Shown piece by piece: positions 32,352 to 40,110 of a stretch of DNA of 64,000 bases (position 1 is the first letter of the stretch; every line of letters starts with the position of its first letter). The translations under genes and the position numbers were made by a program. Source of the stretch: Streptomyces sp. NBC_01549 (lineage in GTDB: Bacteria > Actinomycetota > Actinomycetes > Streptomycetales > Streptomycetaceae); the NCBI RefSeq assembly GCF_026339955.1, contig NZ_JAPEPW010000001.1, positions 7,027,001-7,091,000 on the forward strand, given 5' to 3'. The notes under the pieces were generated by a model. It was given only the letters and a program-made list of their open reading frames with translations. It had not been told where the DNA came from and made no database searches.

Positions 32352-33539
32352 ATGACAGAACCCGTTGCCTTCCCCCAGGACCGTACGTGTCCTTATCACC
32401 CGCCCACCGCCTACGACGCCCTGCGCGAGGCGCGCCCCCTGTCGCGTGTCTCCCTGTTCGACGGGCGCAACGTGTGGGTCGTCACCGCGCACAGCACCGC
32501 GCGTGAACTGCTCACCGATCCCCGGCTCTCCTCCGACCGCACCCGCCCGGAGTTCCCGATGCCCACGGAGCGGTTCGCCCAGTCCCGCAACCGCCGGGTC
32601 GCGCTGCTCGGGCTCGACGATCCCGCCCACCACACCCAGCGCCGCATGCTCGTTCCGAGCTTCACCCTGAAACGGACCGCGGCCCTGCGCCCGCGCATCC
32701 AGGAGACCGTCGACCGACTGCTCGACGCCATGGAGCGGCAGGGCCCGCCCACCGAGCTGGTCAGCGCCTTCGCGCTGCCGGTGCCCTCGATGGTGATCTG
32801 CGCGCTGCTCGGCGTTCCGTACGGCGACCACGACTTCTTCGAGGAGCAGTCCCGCAGGCTGCTGCGCGGCCCGACCGCCGCGGACACCCAGGACGCGCGC
32901 GACCAGCTGGAGGCCTACTTCGGGGCGCTGATCGACCGCAAGCAGAAGGACCCGGGGGACGGGCTCCTCGACGAGCTCATCCACGAACAGCTGCGCGAGG
33001 GGACGATGGACCGCGAGGAACTGATCAGCCTCGCGACGATCCTGCTGGTCGCCGGGCACGAGACGACCGCGAACATGATCTCGCTCGGTACGTTCACCCT
33101 GCTGCACCACCCCGAGCAGCTGGCGGAACTGCGCGCCGAGCCGACGCTCATGCCCGCCGCCGTGGAGGAACTGCTGCGCTTCCTGTCCATCGCCGACGGG
33201 CTGCTGCGGGTGGCCACCGAGGACATCGAGGTGGCCGGGGCGACGATCCGCGCCGACGAGGGCGTGGTCTTCTCGACCTCCGTCATCAACCGTGACGCGG
33301 GAACCTTCCCCGAGCCGGACGCCCTGGACTGGCACCGGTCGGCCCGTCATCACGTCGCGTTCGGCTTCGGCATCCACCAGTGCCTCGGCCAGAACCTCGC
33401 CCGCGCCGAGATGGAGATCGCCCTGCTGTCGCTCTTCGACCGGTTGCCGGGACTGCGTCTGGCCGCGCCGGCGGAGGAGATCCCCTTCAAAGCGGGAGAC
33501 ACGATCCAGGGGATGCTGGAACTCCCCGTGACCTGGTAA
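32352..33539 (+). CDS. Cytochrome P450, CYP105-like
   Basis: The 395-residue enzyme has all P450 landmarks: I-helix LLVAGHETTANM, K-helix AVEELLRFLS (ExxR), and heme loop FGFGIHQCLGQNLARAEM with the Cys ligand. The ELLTDPRLSSDRTRPEFP region is typical of CYP105. It hydroxylates small molecules using electrons from the ferredoxin encoded 13 bases downstream. GAGG precedes ATG 32352; ATG 32310 is an alternative. No biosynthetic cluster surrounds it, so a xenobiotic or tailoring role remains open. Confidence 0.93.
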   Translation: MTEPVAFPQDRTCPYHPPTAYDALREARPLSRVSLFDGRNVWVVTAHSTARELLTDPRLSSDRTRPEFPMPTERFAQSRNRRVALLGLDDPAHHTQRRMLVPSFTLKRTAALRPRIQETVDRLLDAMERQGPPTELVSAFALPVPSMVICALLGVPYGDHDFFEEQSRRLLRGPTAADTQDARDQLEAYFGALIDRKQKDPGDGLLDELIHEQLREGTMDREELISLATILLVAGHETTANMISLGTFTLLHHPEQLAELRAEPTLMPAAVEELLRFLSIADGLLRVATEDIEVAGATIRADEGVVFSTSVINRDAGTFPEPDALDWHRSARHHVAFGFGIHQCLGQNLARAEMEIALLSLFDRLPGLRLAAPAEEIPFKAGDTIQGMLELPVTW

Positions 33540-33552
33540 GAGGCTGGCGGCC

Positions 33553-33753
33553 ATGAGTATCGAGATCGCGATCGACAAGGACGTCTGCATCGGCGCGGGA
33601 CAGTGCGCGCTGACCGCGCCGGACGTCTTCACCCAGGACGACGACGGCTTCAGCGCGCTGTTGCCCGGCCGTGAGGACGGCGGCGGCGACCCATTGGTCC
33701 GGGAGGCCGCGCGGGCCTGCCCGGTGGGCGCCATCACCGTCTCCGAGAGCTGA
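33553..33753 (+). CDS. [3Fe-4S] ferredoxin
   Basis: This 66-residue protein has the three-cysteine pattern of P450-partner ferredoxins: CIGAGQC near residue 12-18 and CPVGAI near the C-terminus, with the fourth ligand position replaced. It sits 13 bases after the P450 gene and should shuttle electrons to it. The reductase is not in the window. Confidence 0.92.
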   Translation: MSIEIAIDKDVCIGAGQCALTAPDVFTQDDDGFSALLPGREDGGGDPLVREAARACPVGAITVSES

Positions 33754-33798
33754 GGACCGCCCGACAGGCGTCGAGGACCCTACGAAGGACGCCGAGGA

Positions 33799-33846
33799 CG
33801 CTCGGCGGGGACGGCACCGGCTCGCGTCGGCTGTCCCCGCCGAGCG
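33799..33846. terminator. Bidirectional hairpin between ferredoxin and TetR genes
   Basis: A 14-bp perfect stem (CGCTCGGCGGGGAC at 33799-33812 with 33833-33846) and a 20-base loop lie between the convergent ferredoxin (stop 33753) and TetR (stop 33853) genes. Confidence 0.75.
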
Positions 33847-33852
33847 GTCACC

Positions 33853-34434
33853 CTATGGCCGCTGGGCCTCGATGAGCACCCGTGCCGCCCCGCGCGCCTG
33901 CTCGGCAGGCTCCGTGCCGCGTGTGATGCCCGCGGTGACCATGGCACCCTCGGCCAGCAGGAACAGCTGGTCGGTGACGGCGTCGGGAAGTCCCGCGGCG
34001 CTCGAGAGACCTCCCAGGTAGGCCTTGAACGCCCCCTTGTGGGCGAGGACTTGGGTGACCACGCGCGGCGAGGTCGCGCCGAGTTCGCCGTAAGAGTTGA
34101 TCCAGGCGCACCCGCGGAAGTCGGGCTCGGCGAACCATCGGCCCAGCCATTCGAACACCGCCAGGATCCGCTGCTCGGGCTCCTCGTATCCGTCGACGTG
34201 CTCCGCCAGCCGCTGCCGCCAGCGTACGTCGCGCCGCTTCAGATACGCCTCGACCAGTAGTTCCTTCGCCGGGAACAGCTGGTAGAGCCGCTTGAGGGAG
34301 ACCCCCGAGGCGCCGCGGATGTCGTCCATGCCGACGGTTTGGATGCCGCGGGCGTAGAACAGCTCCTCCGCGGCGTCCAACGCCTGTTCCCGGGCGGCGG
34401 CCAGGGCCTGTTCGCGGGCGGCTTCGGTGTCCAT
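33853..34434 (-). CDS. TetR-family regulator
   Basis: The 193-residue protein has TetR helices (ALDAAEELFYARGIQTVGMDDIRGASGVSLKRLYQLFPAKELLVEAYL) and a C-terminal domain starting WLGRWFAEPDFRGCAWINS, a layout seen in regulators of small-molecule detoxification genes. GGAGCA precedes the ATG at 34434. Two identical operator sites in the divergent spacer suggest that it represses itself and the DUF1348 gene. Confidence 0.9.
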   Translation of the reverse strand: MDTEAAREQALAAAREQALDAAEELFYARGIQTVGMDDIRGASGVSLKRLYQLFPAKELLVEAYLKRRDVRWRQRLAEHVDGYEEPEQRILAVFEWLGRWFAEPDFRGCAWINSYGELGATSPRVVTQVLAHKGAFKAYLGGLSSAAGLPDAVTDQLFLLAEGAMVTAGITRGTEPAEQARGAARVLIEAQRP

Positions 34435-34453
34435 ACGGGCTGCTCCTTGACGC

Positions 34454-34505
34454 GAGAACCAACGTTCTCTACGTTAGCAGTCGAGCGAGAGAACGCACGT
34501 TCTCT
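34454..34505. promoter_or_regulatory. Two TetR operators, GAGAAC-N4-GTTCTC
   Basis: GAGAACCAACGTTCTC (34454-34469) and AGAGAACGCACGTTCTCT (34488-34505) share the motif GAGAAC-N4-GTTCTC. The sites lie in the spacer between the divergent tetR (start 34434) and DUF1348 gene (start 34550), one close to each gene. Confidence 0.85.
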
Positions 34506-34549
34506 GCTTGTGTGGAACAGATCCGCGTGGATCCGAGAAGGAGACCCCC

Positions 34550-35008
34550 ATGACCGACCGCCCGCCCCTCCCGCCCTTCACCCGTGAGACCGCGGCCCAG
34601 AAGGTCCAGGCCGCCGAGGACGCCTGGAACACCCGTGATCCCCACAAGGTCGCCCTCGCCTACTCCGAGGACTCGGTCTGGCGCAACCGCGACACCTTCG
34701 TCACCGGCCGCGCCGAGATCGTCGGACTCCTCACCGACAAGTGGGCGCGTGAACGCGAGTACGCCCTGCGCAAGGACCTGTGGGCCTTCGACGGCAACCG
34801 CATCGCCGTCCGCTTCCAGTACGAGTCGCACGACGCCGACGGGCAGTGGTGGCGGTCGTACGGCAACGAGCTGTGGGAGTTCGACGAGCACGGGCTGATG
34901 ACCCGGCGCGAGGCCGGCATCAACGACGTACGGATCGAGGAGCACGAGCGCCGGATCTTCGGCCCACGGCCCGAAACCGAACGCGGGGATTCCTTCCCGG
35001 TCCACTAG
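34550..35008 (+). CDS. DUF1348 / NTF2-like protein
   Basis: The 152-residue protein is a single NTF2-like cone fold of the DUF1348 family (PPFTRETAAQKVQAAEDAWN, VALAYSEDSVWRNRDTFVTG, WWRSYGNELWEFDEHGLM). Its biochemical role is unknown; homologues are often under TetR control. GAAGGAG precedes the ATG. The two operators upstream make it the likely target of the divergent TetR protein. Confidence 0.88.
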   Translation: MTDRPPLPPFTRETAAQKVQAAEDAWNTRDPHKVALAYSEDSVWRNRDTFVTGRAEIVGLLTDKWAREREYALRKDLWAFDGNRIAVRFQYESHDADGQWWRSYGNELWEFDEHGLMTRREAGINDVRIEEHERRIFGPRPETERGDSFPVH

Positions 35009-35038
35009 GCACTCCGACCTGATCCGCCGGACAGGCCC

Positions 35039-35050
35039 TAGGGTTCCCAC
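35039..35050 (+). promoter_or_regulatory. Probable leaderless -10 box
   Basis: TAGGGT (35039-35044) fits TANNNT and is six bases from the GTG at 35051; there is no ribosome site. Confidence 0.45.
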
Positions 35051-35584
35051 GTGACCGAACACACCGAGAAGCCCTTCCTCTACGTCGTCGTGTGTGCGGC
35101 CGGTGTCGCGCGGGACGTCAGCAAACTGATCACCGCGGCGCAGGAACGGAGCTGGGAGGTCGGCGTGATCGCCACCCCGCAGGGGCTCGGTTTCTTCGAC
35201 GCGTCGGCCGTCGAGACGCAGACCGGTCGCCCGATCAGGTCCGCCTGGCGGGCCCCCGGTGACCCGCGCCCCTTCCCGGCCCCCGACGCGGTGGCCGTCG
35301 CCCCGGCCACCTTCAACACCGTCAACAAGTGGGCGGCCGGCATATCCGACACCCTCGCGCTCGGCACCCTGAACGAGGCGTACGGCCTCGGCGTCCCGAT
35401 CGCCGTACTGCCCTGTGTGAGCGACGCGTTGGCGACGCACCCCGCGTACCGGGGGAGCGTGGAGCGGCTGCGCGGGATGGGCGTCGGGTTCGGCGACCGC
35501 TACTCCGGGGAGCCCGGGGAGGACGGCCTGCGCGCGGAGTTCCCCTGGGGTGCGGTCCTGGACCTGCTCGCTTCTCGCCCGTGA
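35051..35584 (+). CDS. Flavoprotein (Dfp/PPC-decarboxylase fold)
   Basis: The 177-residue protein has the HFCD flavoprotein fold: FLYVVVCAAGVARDVSKLITAAQ, VGVIATPQGLGFFDASAVE, and PDAVAVAPATFNTVNKWAAGISDTLALGTLNEA with the conserved PATxNTxxKxAxGxxD motif for FMN binding. It may decarboxylate a peptidyl-cysteine-like or pantothenate-type substrate, though most stand-alone actinobacterial members are uncharacterised. Its stop codon is inside a terminator hairpin shared with the convergent GT39 gene. Confidence 0.85.
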   Translation: MTEHTEKPFLYVVVCAAGVARDVSKLITAAQERSWEVGVIATPQGLGFFDASAVETQTGRPIRSAWRAPGDPRPFPAPDAVAVAPATFNTVNKWAAGISDTLALGTLNEAYGLGVPIAVLPCVSDALATHPAYRGSVERLRGMGVGFGDRYSGEPGEDGLRAEFPWGAVLDLLASRP

Positions 35585-35601
35585 CCCTCGAGGGTCACGG
35601 G
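35578..35601. terminator. Perfect 24-bp palindrome covering both stop codons
   Basis: Arms CCCGTGACCCT and AGGGTCACGGG flank a 2-base CG centre. The stop codons of the plus-strand flavoprotein gene (35582-35584) and the minus-strand GT39 gene (35595-35597) lie inside the two arms, so coding and termination signals are shared within ten bases. Confidence 0.85.
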
Positions 35602-37298
35602 CGACGGTAGATCGTGATGGAGTGGCCGACGTCGTCGATGGGTGTGGCGCCGTCGAGCAGTGCCGCCAGACGGTCGTCGGCCTTCGCGACGGCGGTGTCC
35701 GACACGGCGAGCAGTCCGTGTACCTGGCTCGGCGGCTCCTTGCGCGGATCGGCCGCCTCGATGCCGTAGTACGAGGGCACACCACTGCCCTTGTAGACCA
35801 GCCAGACCCGCTCGTCGGGATACCGCTCGGCCAGGCGGTCGGCCAGACGGCCCAGGTCCTGCCCCCAGTCGACATTCGAGTCGTGCAGCCGCAGACGGGT
35901 CTGGGAAGGGCCGCCGAAGGCCTCGTTGGAGTACGGCAGGTAGTACGGGAACGCGCGCAGCGAGCTGATCGCGACGAAGCCGACCAGCGCCGCCGTGACG
36001 AGGTGGGCCCAGCGTCGGCGCAGGGCGACGACCCCGGCCGCGGCCACCGCGAGGAACACCGGGACGAACAGGGCGTATCTGACGCCGAGGTCCCGGGACC
36101 CGGTCATGGCCACGGCCAGCAGCACGGCCGGGGGAAGCAGGACGTACGGAGCGGCGGGGCGCAGCCGGGGCACGGCGGCCATCACGGCGAGGCCCATGAG
36201 CCAGAGCGCGATCATGCCGAGCGGTGTCTTCACCAGTAGCGCGGCCGGCAGGTAGTACCAGAGCGAGCCTTGGTAGAGCCGTCCGAACAGGAAGCCGGTC
36301 CACACGTCGTTCTCGAATCCGAACTGGATGCGCATCCCGTCGCGGTACGGCCGGGGAACGGGCAGCCGGTCGATGACGAGCCCGCGCAGACCGTGCACGG
36401 GCGGAAGATCCGCGGGCGTCGTCCAGCGCAGCTGCGGGTCGACGACCAGGTAGGTCGCCCAGACGACGGCGAGCGCCACCAGCGCCGTACCGGCGGCCAC
36501 CGCCACACCCAGGCCGACGAGCCGCGGTTGCGCACGCAGGCCCAGGCCGGGCGCACGGCGTGCCTGCCAGAACGAGAGGAACGCCAGCAGAAGCAGTACG
36601 GGCACCGCGGGCAGGGTGCTCATCTTGGTGGCGAGCGCCGCGCCGAGCAGCACTCCCGCGAGAGTGAGGTGGAGCAGGGGCCGCTGCCGCCGGGCCCGCC
36701 ACACCAGCCACACCGACGTCAGCAGGAAACCGGACGCCGGTACGTCGAGTGTGGCGAGCGAGCCGTTGGTGATGACGTCGGGCGAGAACGCGTACAGCGC
36801 GAGCGCCACCAACCCGCCCACGGCGCCGACGAGTTCACGGGCGAACGCGAGGACGACCAGACCGAACAGCAACGTCAGCACGACCACCGGCAGCCGCGCC
36901 CACAGCATCACCCGCCAGGGATCGTTGCCCGACTCGTACAGCAGCCGCCGTCCGAGCTCCGTCTGATCATCCGTGGAGTGGGCGTCCAGGTGCGGATGGG
37001 CGAACACCAGCCCGGTCGCGATGATCAGCTTGCCCAGCGGCGGATGCTCGGGGTTGTAGCGCAGGCTGTGTTCCCGCACATAGGTCTCCGCCGTGCCCAC
37101 GTACACCGGCTCGTCGATCGTCGGGGTCTGCTGCACGGCCGCCGTGACCATCGCGACCGCCATCTGGGCCAGCAGGGCGACCACGGCCAGCGCGAACAGC
37201 CACCGCCGGTGGCGCCGGAGCCCCTCGAAACGGCCCGGCGGTCTGGCGGCGGGCGTCGGCAGGCGGTCGTCCCGCCTGCTGGCCATGGATGTCGACAT
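35595..37298 (-). CDS. GT39/PMT-like membrane glycosyltransferase
   Basis: This 567-residue protein has an N-terminal membrane anchor, the acidic catalytic loop TIDEPVYVGTAETYVREHS with the downstream NPEHPPLGK motif of lipid-phosphate-dependent glycosyltransferases, and about ten further membrane helices. It would transfer a sugar from a polyprenyl-phosphate donor to a protein or glycan on the outer side of the membrane. It ends in the shared palindrome. The GH114 gene follows on the same strand about 100 bases upstream of its start, hinting at a common role in surface glycans. Confidence 0.85.
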   Translation of the reverse strand: MSTSMASRRDDRLPTPAARPPGRFEGLRRHRRWLFALAVVALLAQMAVAMVTAAVQQTPTIDEPVYVGTAETYVREHSLRYNPEHPPLGKLIIATGLVFAHPHLDAHSTDDQTELGRRLLYESGNDPWRVMLWARLPVVVLTLLFGLVVLAFARELVGAVGGLVALALYAFSPDVITNGSLATLDVPASGFLLTSVWLVWRARRQRPLLHLTLAGVLLGAALATKMSTLPAVPVLLLLAFLSFWQARRAPGLGLRAQPRLVGLGVAVAAGTALVALAVVWATYLVVDPQLRWTTPADLPPVHGLRGLVIDRLPVPRPYRDGMRIQFGFENDVWTGFLFGRLYQGSLWYYLPAALLVKTPLGMIALWLMGLAVMAAVPRLRPAAPYVLLPPAVLLAVAMTGSRDLGVRYALFVPVFLAVAAAGVVALRRRWAHLVTAALVGFVAISSLRAFPYYLPYSNEAFGGPSQTRLRLHDSNVDWGQDLGRLADRLAERYPDERVWLVYKGSGVPSYYGIEAADPRKEPPSQVHGLLAVSDTAVAKADDRLAALLDGATPIDDVGHSITIYRRP

Positions 37299-37401
37299 GC
37301 CCTTTGATACGTCCGCTCCGTGCGCACCCGCTCATCCGGAAACCGTCCGGCTTCGGAGCGAGTATGCACGGTGACCTCTCCCGGTCCGGCGTGCCCGTCC
37401 G

Positions 37402-38256
37402 TCAGCGCGTCCGGCGGACGTACCGCGCACTGCCCGGCGTCGACACCTGCACATCCCGGCGCACGATGCTCAGCCGGTCCCCGTAGCTCGCGAGGGCCTT
37501 GCGCAGACCGCTGTCGGTGTACTCGATGTCCACCACCCGGTCGTCGAACGCCTTTGCGTACGTACCGCACTCGTCGTACTGGCCGCACTCCTCGGCCACC
37601 GCGAAGTCGAGCTTGGTCCGCGACCTGAGCCCGGCCAGTTCCGAGGTGTTCTTCTGCCCGATGGCCAGACCCCGGGCGTGCGCGTGTGTCGACAGGAGGG
37701 TGATGAACGCGGTGGCGTCGTTCGCCGTCAGCAGCTTCCCCGAGCGGGTGTAACTGTCGTAGTTGTCCGGCTCGACGGCGTCGAACCCCTTGTCGGCGCA
37801 GTCGTCGACCCACCGGTTGACCCGAGCGGCCACCCGCTTGCGCTTGGCCGGCGTGCGGATGTCGAGGAGCGCCTCGTTCCAGTCGCGGTCCATGACGACC
37901 TTGCCGTGCGCGTCCCGCAGCAGCAGATCGGCCGGCCATGCCGCCCGCTCGTCCGGCTGCGCCTGGAAGGCGTTGACATAGCAGATGTTGTACAGGCCGG
38001 GCGCGGGTGAGTTCGAACGGTCGCGGCTTACGATGCGGACACCGGACGGCGGCCGATAGGCGCCGCCGATCTGGTAGGCGAAGTCCGCGTGGAGCGGGGG
38101 GAGTTGTACGGCCTTCGGGGTCGACGGGGAAGCCTTACCCTGCTGGGGTGGCGTCCCCTTGTCCGATCCGGCCGTACAGCTCACCAGCGTCGCGAGCGCC
38201 ACCAGGGCGGCGGCCGCCCCGACGCCGGTGACGCGGGAAACACGTTGAGCGGGAAT
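37402..38256 (-). CDS. GH114-family lipoprotein, putative alpha-1,4-polygalactosaminidase
   Basis: The domain matches GH114: HADFAYQIGGAYRPPSGVRIVSRDR, LYNICYVNAFQAQPDE, MDRDWNEALLDIRTP, GFDAVEPDNYDSY and AVAEECGQYDECGTYAKAF with candidate catalytic acids. Such enzymes cleave galactosamine-rich exopolysaccharide. The first GTG in frame (38202) gives only nine residues before the lipobox Cys and no basic region. Reading 18 codons further up gives IPAQRVSRVTGVGAAAALVA then LATLVSC, a complete lipoprotein signal, beginning at an ATT (38256-38254) with GGAGC four bases before it. I therefore propose the rare ATT start. Confidence 0.75.
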   Translation of the reverse strand: MPAQRVSRVTGVGAAAALVALATLVSCTAGSDKGTPPQQGKASPSTPKAVQLPPLHADFAYQIGGAYRPPSGVRIVSRDRSNSPAPGLYNICYVNAFQAQPDERAAWPADLLLRDAHGKVVMDRDWNEALLDIRTPAKRKRVAARVNRWVDDCADKGFDAVEPDNYDSYTRSGKLLTANDATAFITLLSTHAHARGLAIGQKNTSELAGLRSRTKLDFAVAEECGQYDECGTYAKAFDDRVVDIEYTDSGLRKALASYGDRLSIVRRDVQVSTPGSARYVRRTR

Positions 38257-38557
38257 GTCGGCTCCATCGATCGCGGGTACGACCCCGCCTCGGACGCTCC
38301 CGCGGTCCTGGCGACTTCGGCCGGACTCGAACGGTGTCCGCCACCGGCTGGGCGCACCTCTGGGTGCCCGGCCGGGTGCCTTGGCACAACAGGATCAAAT
38401 CGCCTGGACGACGCCCGCGTCAAGGCCGCGCCCCGCGTGCCCGCGCGGGTCATGGACCCGGCCGGTCACATGACACGAGCGCCACTGTGACCTGCGGCGT
38501 GATGCTGATGGTCACCCTCTCGTTGCAACCGCCGAACTCGAGGAAGAGGACACCCCC
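38257..38557. other. Intergenic, no gene seen
   Basis: About 300 bases between the divergent GH114 and reductase genes. The ribosome site GAGGAAGAGG for the gene at 38558 is at the right end. A T-loop-like GTTCGAGTCC on the minus strand does not fold into a tRNA. Confidence 0.5.
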
Positions 38558-39163
38558 ATGCCCATCGGAATCATCGGTGCCGGAGCCATCGGACAGGCCC
38601 TCGCCTATCGGTTCGTGGCGGCGGGCGAGCAGGTCGTCATCAGCAACAGCCGGGGCCCGCGGTCACTGCGGGACCTCGCCGCTTCGATCGGGCCGGCCCT
38701 GATGCCCGCCACCGTCGCGGAGTCGGCCAGGGAGGAGATCGTCGTCCTCGCCGTGCCGTGGCGGCGGATGAGCGAGGCGGTGGCCGCCGCCGACGTCCTC
38801 GACTGGCAGGAGCGGATCGTCATCGACACCACCAACCCACTCGGACCGCCCGACTTCAAGGTCGCCGACCTCGGCGGCCGCACCTCCAGCGAGGTCGTCG
38901 CCGAACTCGTACCCGGAGCGCGCCTGGTGAAGGCGTTCAACACGCTGACACCGGCGGTGCTCGGCTCCGATCCCCGTACTTTCGTCGGACGGCGGGTGAT
39001 CTTCCTCTCGGGAGACCACCCCGGGGCCAACGAGCGCGTCACGCGGCTGGCCGAGCGGGTGGGCTGGGCGGTCATCAACCTGGGCCCATTGGCGTCCGGA
39101 GGACGGCTGCAACAGTTCCCGGGCGGCCCGCTGCCCACGCTCAATCTGCTCCTGGAGCCCTGA
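38558..39163 (+). CDS. NADPH:F420 oxidoreductase-like NAD(P)-binding protein
   Basis: The 201-residue protein begins with a Rossmann motif (IGIIGAGAIGQALAYRFVAAGEQVVISNSRGPRS) and continues with VVLAVPWRRM, VIDTTNPLG and LVKAFNTLTPAVL, the layout of F420-dependent NADP reductase / predicted dinucleotide-binding enzymes. It should move hydride between NADP and F420 or a related cofactor, or act on an unknown alcohol. It is followed closely by a hydrolase gene. Confidence 0.87.
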   Translation: MPIGIIGAGAIGQALAYRFVAAGEQVVISNSRGPRSLRDLAASIGPALMPATVAESAREEIVVLAVPWRRMSEAVAAADVLDWQERIVIDTTNPLGPPDFKVADLGGRTSSEVVAELVPGARLVKAFNTLTPAVLGSDPRTFVGRRVIFLSGDHPGANERVTRLAERVGWAVINLGPLASGGRLQQFPGGPLPTLNLLLEP

Positions 39164-39172
39164 CCCACGCCG

Positions 39173-39184
39173 TATCGTCACGAC
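39173..39184 (+). promoter_or_regulatory. Probable leaderless -10 box
   Basis: TATCGT (39173-39178) is followed by six bases and the ATG at 39185; no ribosome site is visible, so the hydrolase may have its own leaderless transcript in addition to read-through. Confidence 0.45.
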
Positions 39185-40108
39185 ATGACCGGAGACCGCA
39201 TCGAACTGGCCGTACACGACCACGGGGGTGACGGCCCACCCCTGCTCCTGCTGCACGGAGCCAGGCGCACGCTCGCCGACTGGGCCGCCGTGGCGCCGCT
39301 CCTCGTCCCCCGGCACCGGGTGCTCGCCGTGGACCTGCGCGGACACGGTCTCTCACCGTCGGGTACCTGGAGTCTCCGCCAAGTGCTGGACGACATCGAG
39401 GCGGTACTGGAGCGGTACGGCCTTCCCGGCGCACTGCCCGTCGGGCACTCGCTCGGCGGGATGATCGCCGTACGGTACGCGCTGGAGCACCCGGACGTCA
39501 CGCCCGGCGCGGTGAACCTGGACGGATACGGCTGGGGCCGCCCCGACCAGTACGTGGGCCTCGACCCGGCGTACGTCGAGGAGCGCCTCACCCAGATGCG
39601 TCAGGCGGCCGCCGCGACGGTGTCCGGCGAACCGCTTCCGGCCGACGGCCTCAAGGACCTGCTCGCCGAGCAGCGCGCGCTCTCGGAGCAACTGGGCATC
39701 CCCTACGAGCTGTTGGAGGCCGGCCTGCTGCGCACCGTGCGGCCCGCGCCCGACGGACGGCTGGAGGTGCGCCCGCGACGCGCGCACGTGCTGGAGATGC
39801 TGGCCGCCATCGACGCACTCGACCTCTTCGACCTCTTCGACGCCTTCGCGAGGACGGGCCGACCACTGCTGCTCGCACGGGCCGCGCGGCCCGTACCGCC
39901 CGCCCCCGGTATGCCCTGGTTCGACGAACTGATGACGGCGTACGGGAAGGGGCTCGCCCGGGATCTCGCCGAACTGGCCGCGCGGCGGCCCAGCGTGCGG
40001 GTCGTCGCGATCGACGGCACGCACGAGATGCTCCTGGAGAGCCCTGGCGCGGTCGCGAACGCACTCCTCGCCTTCACCTCCGACGCGCTGCCCGAGCCGG
40101 GTGAATGA
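39185..40108 (+). CDS. Alpha/beta-hydrolase
   Basis: The 307-residue protein has the fold's hallmarks: LLLLHGARRTLADWAAVAPLL (oxyanion region), VLAVDLRGHGLS, nucleophile elbow VGHSLGGM with the catalytic Ser, and a C-terminal His in IDGTHEMLLE. The substrate is unknown; esterase, lactonase or haloalkane dehalogenase-like functions are possible. There is no secretion signal. It is convergent with the dioxygenase gene, separated by two bases. Confidence 0.87.
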   Translation: MTGDRIELAVHDHGGDGPPLLLLHGARRTLADWAAVAPLLVPRHRVLAVDLRGHGLSPSGTWSLRQVLDDIEAVLERYGLPGALPVGHSLGGMIAVRYALEHPDVTPGAVNLDGYGWGRPDQYVGLDPAYVEERLTQMRQAAAATVSGEPLPADGLKDLLAEQRALSEQLGIPYELLEAGLLRTVRPAPDGRLEVRPRRAHVLEMLAAIDALDLFDLFDAFARTGRPLLLARAARPVPPAPGMPWFDELMTAYGKGLARDLAELAARRPSVRVVAIDGTHEMLLESPGAVANALLAFTSDALPEPGE

Positions 40109-40110
40109 CC

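Noticed and set aside
32352..33753. P450 plus ferredoxin as core of a biosynthetic gene cluster
   Set aside because: No polyketide, peptide, terpene or RiPP core genes surround them; the neighbours are regulators and house-keeping-type enzymes.
35595..38256. Exopolysaccharide biosynthesis locus
   Set aside because: Only a GT39 protein and a GH114 hydrolase are present; no polymerase, flippase or nucleotide-sugar genes, so I list them separately.
38320..38400. tRNA-like GTTCGAGTCC on the minus strand
   Set aside because: The arms that should flank the T-loop do not pair and no acceptor or anticodon stem of the right size is found.
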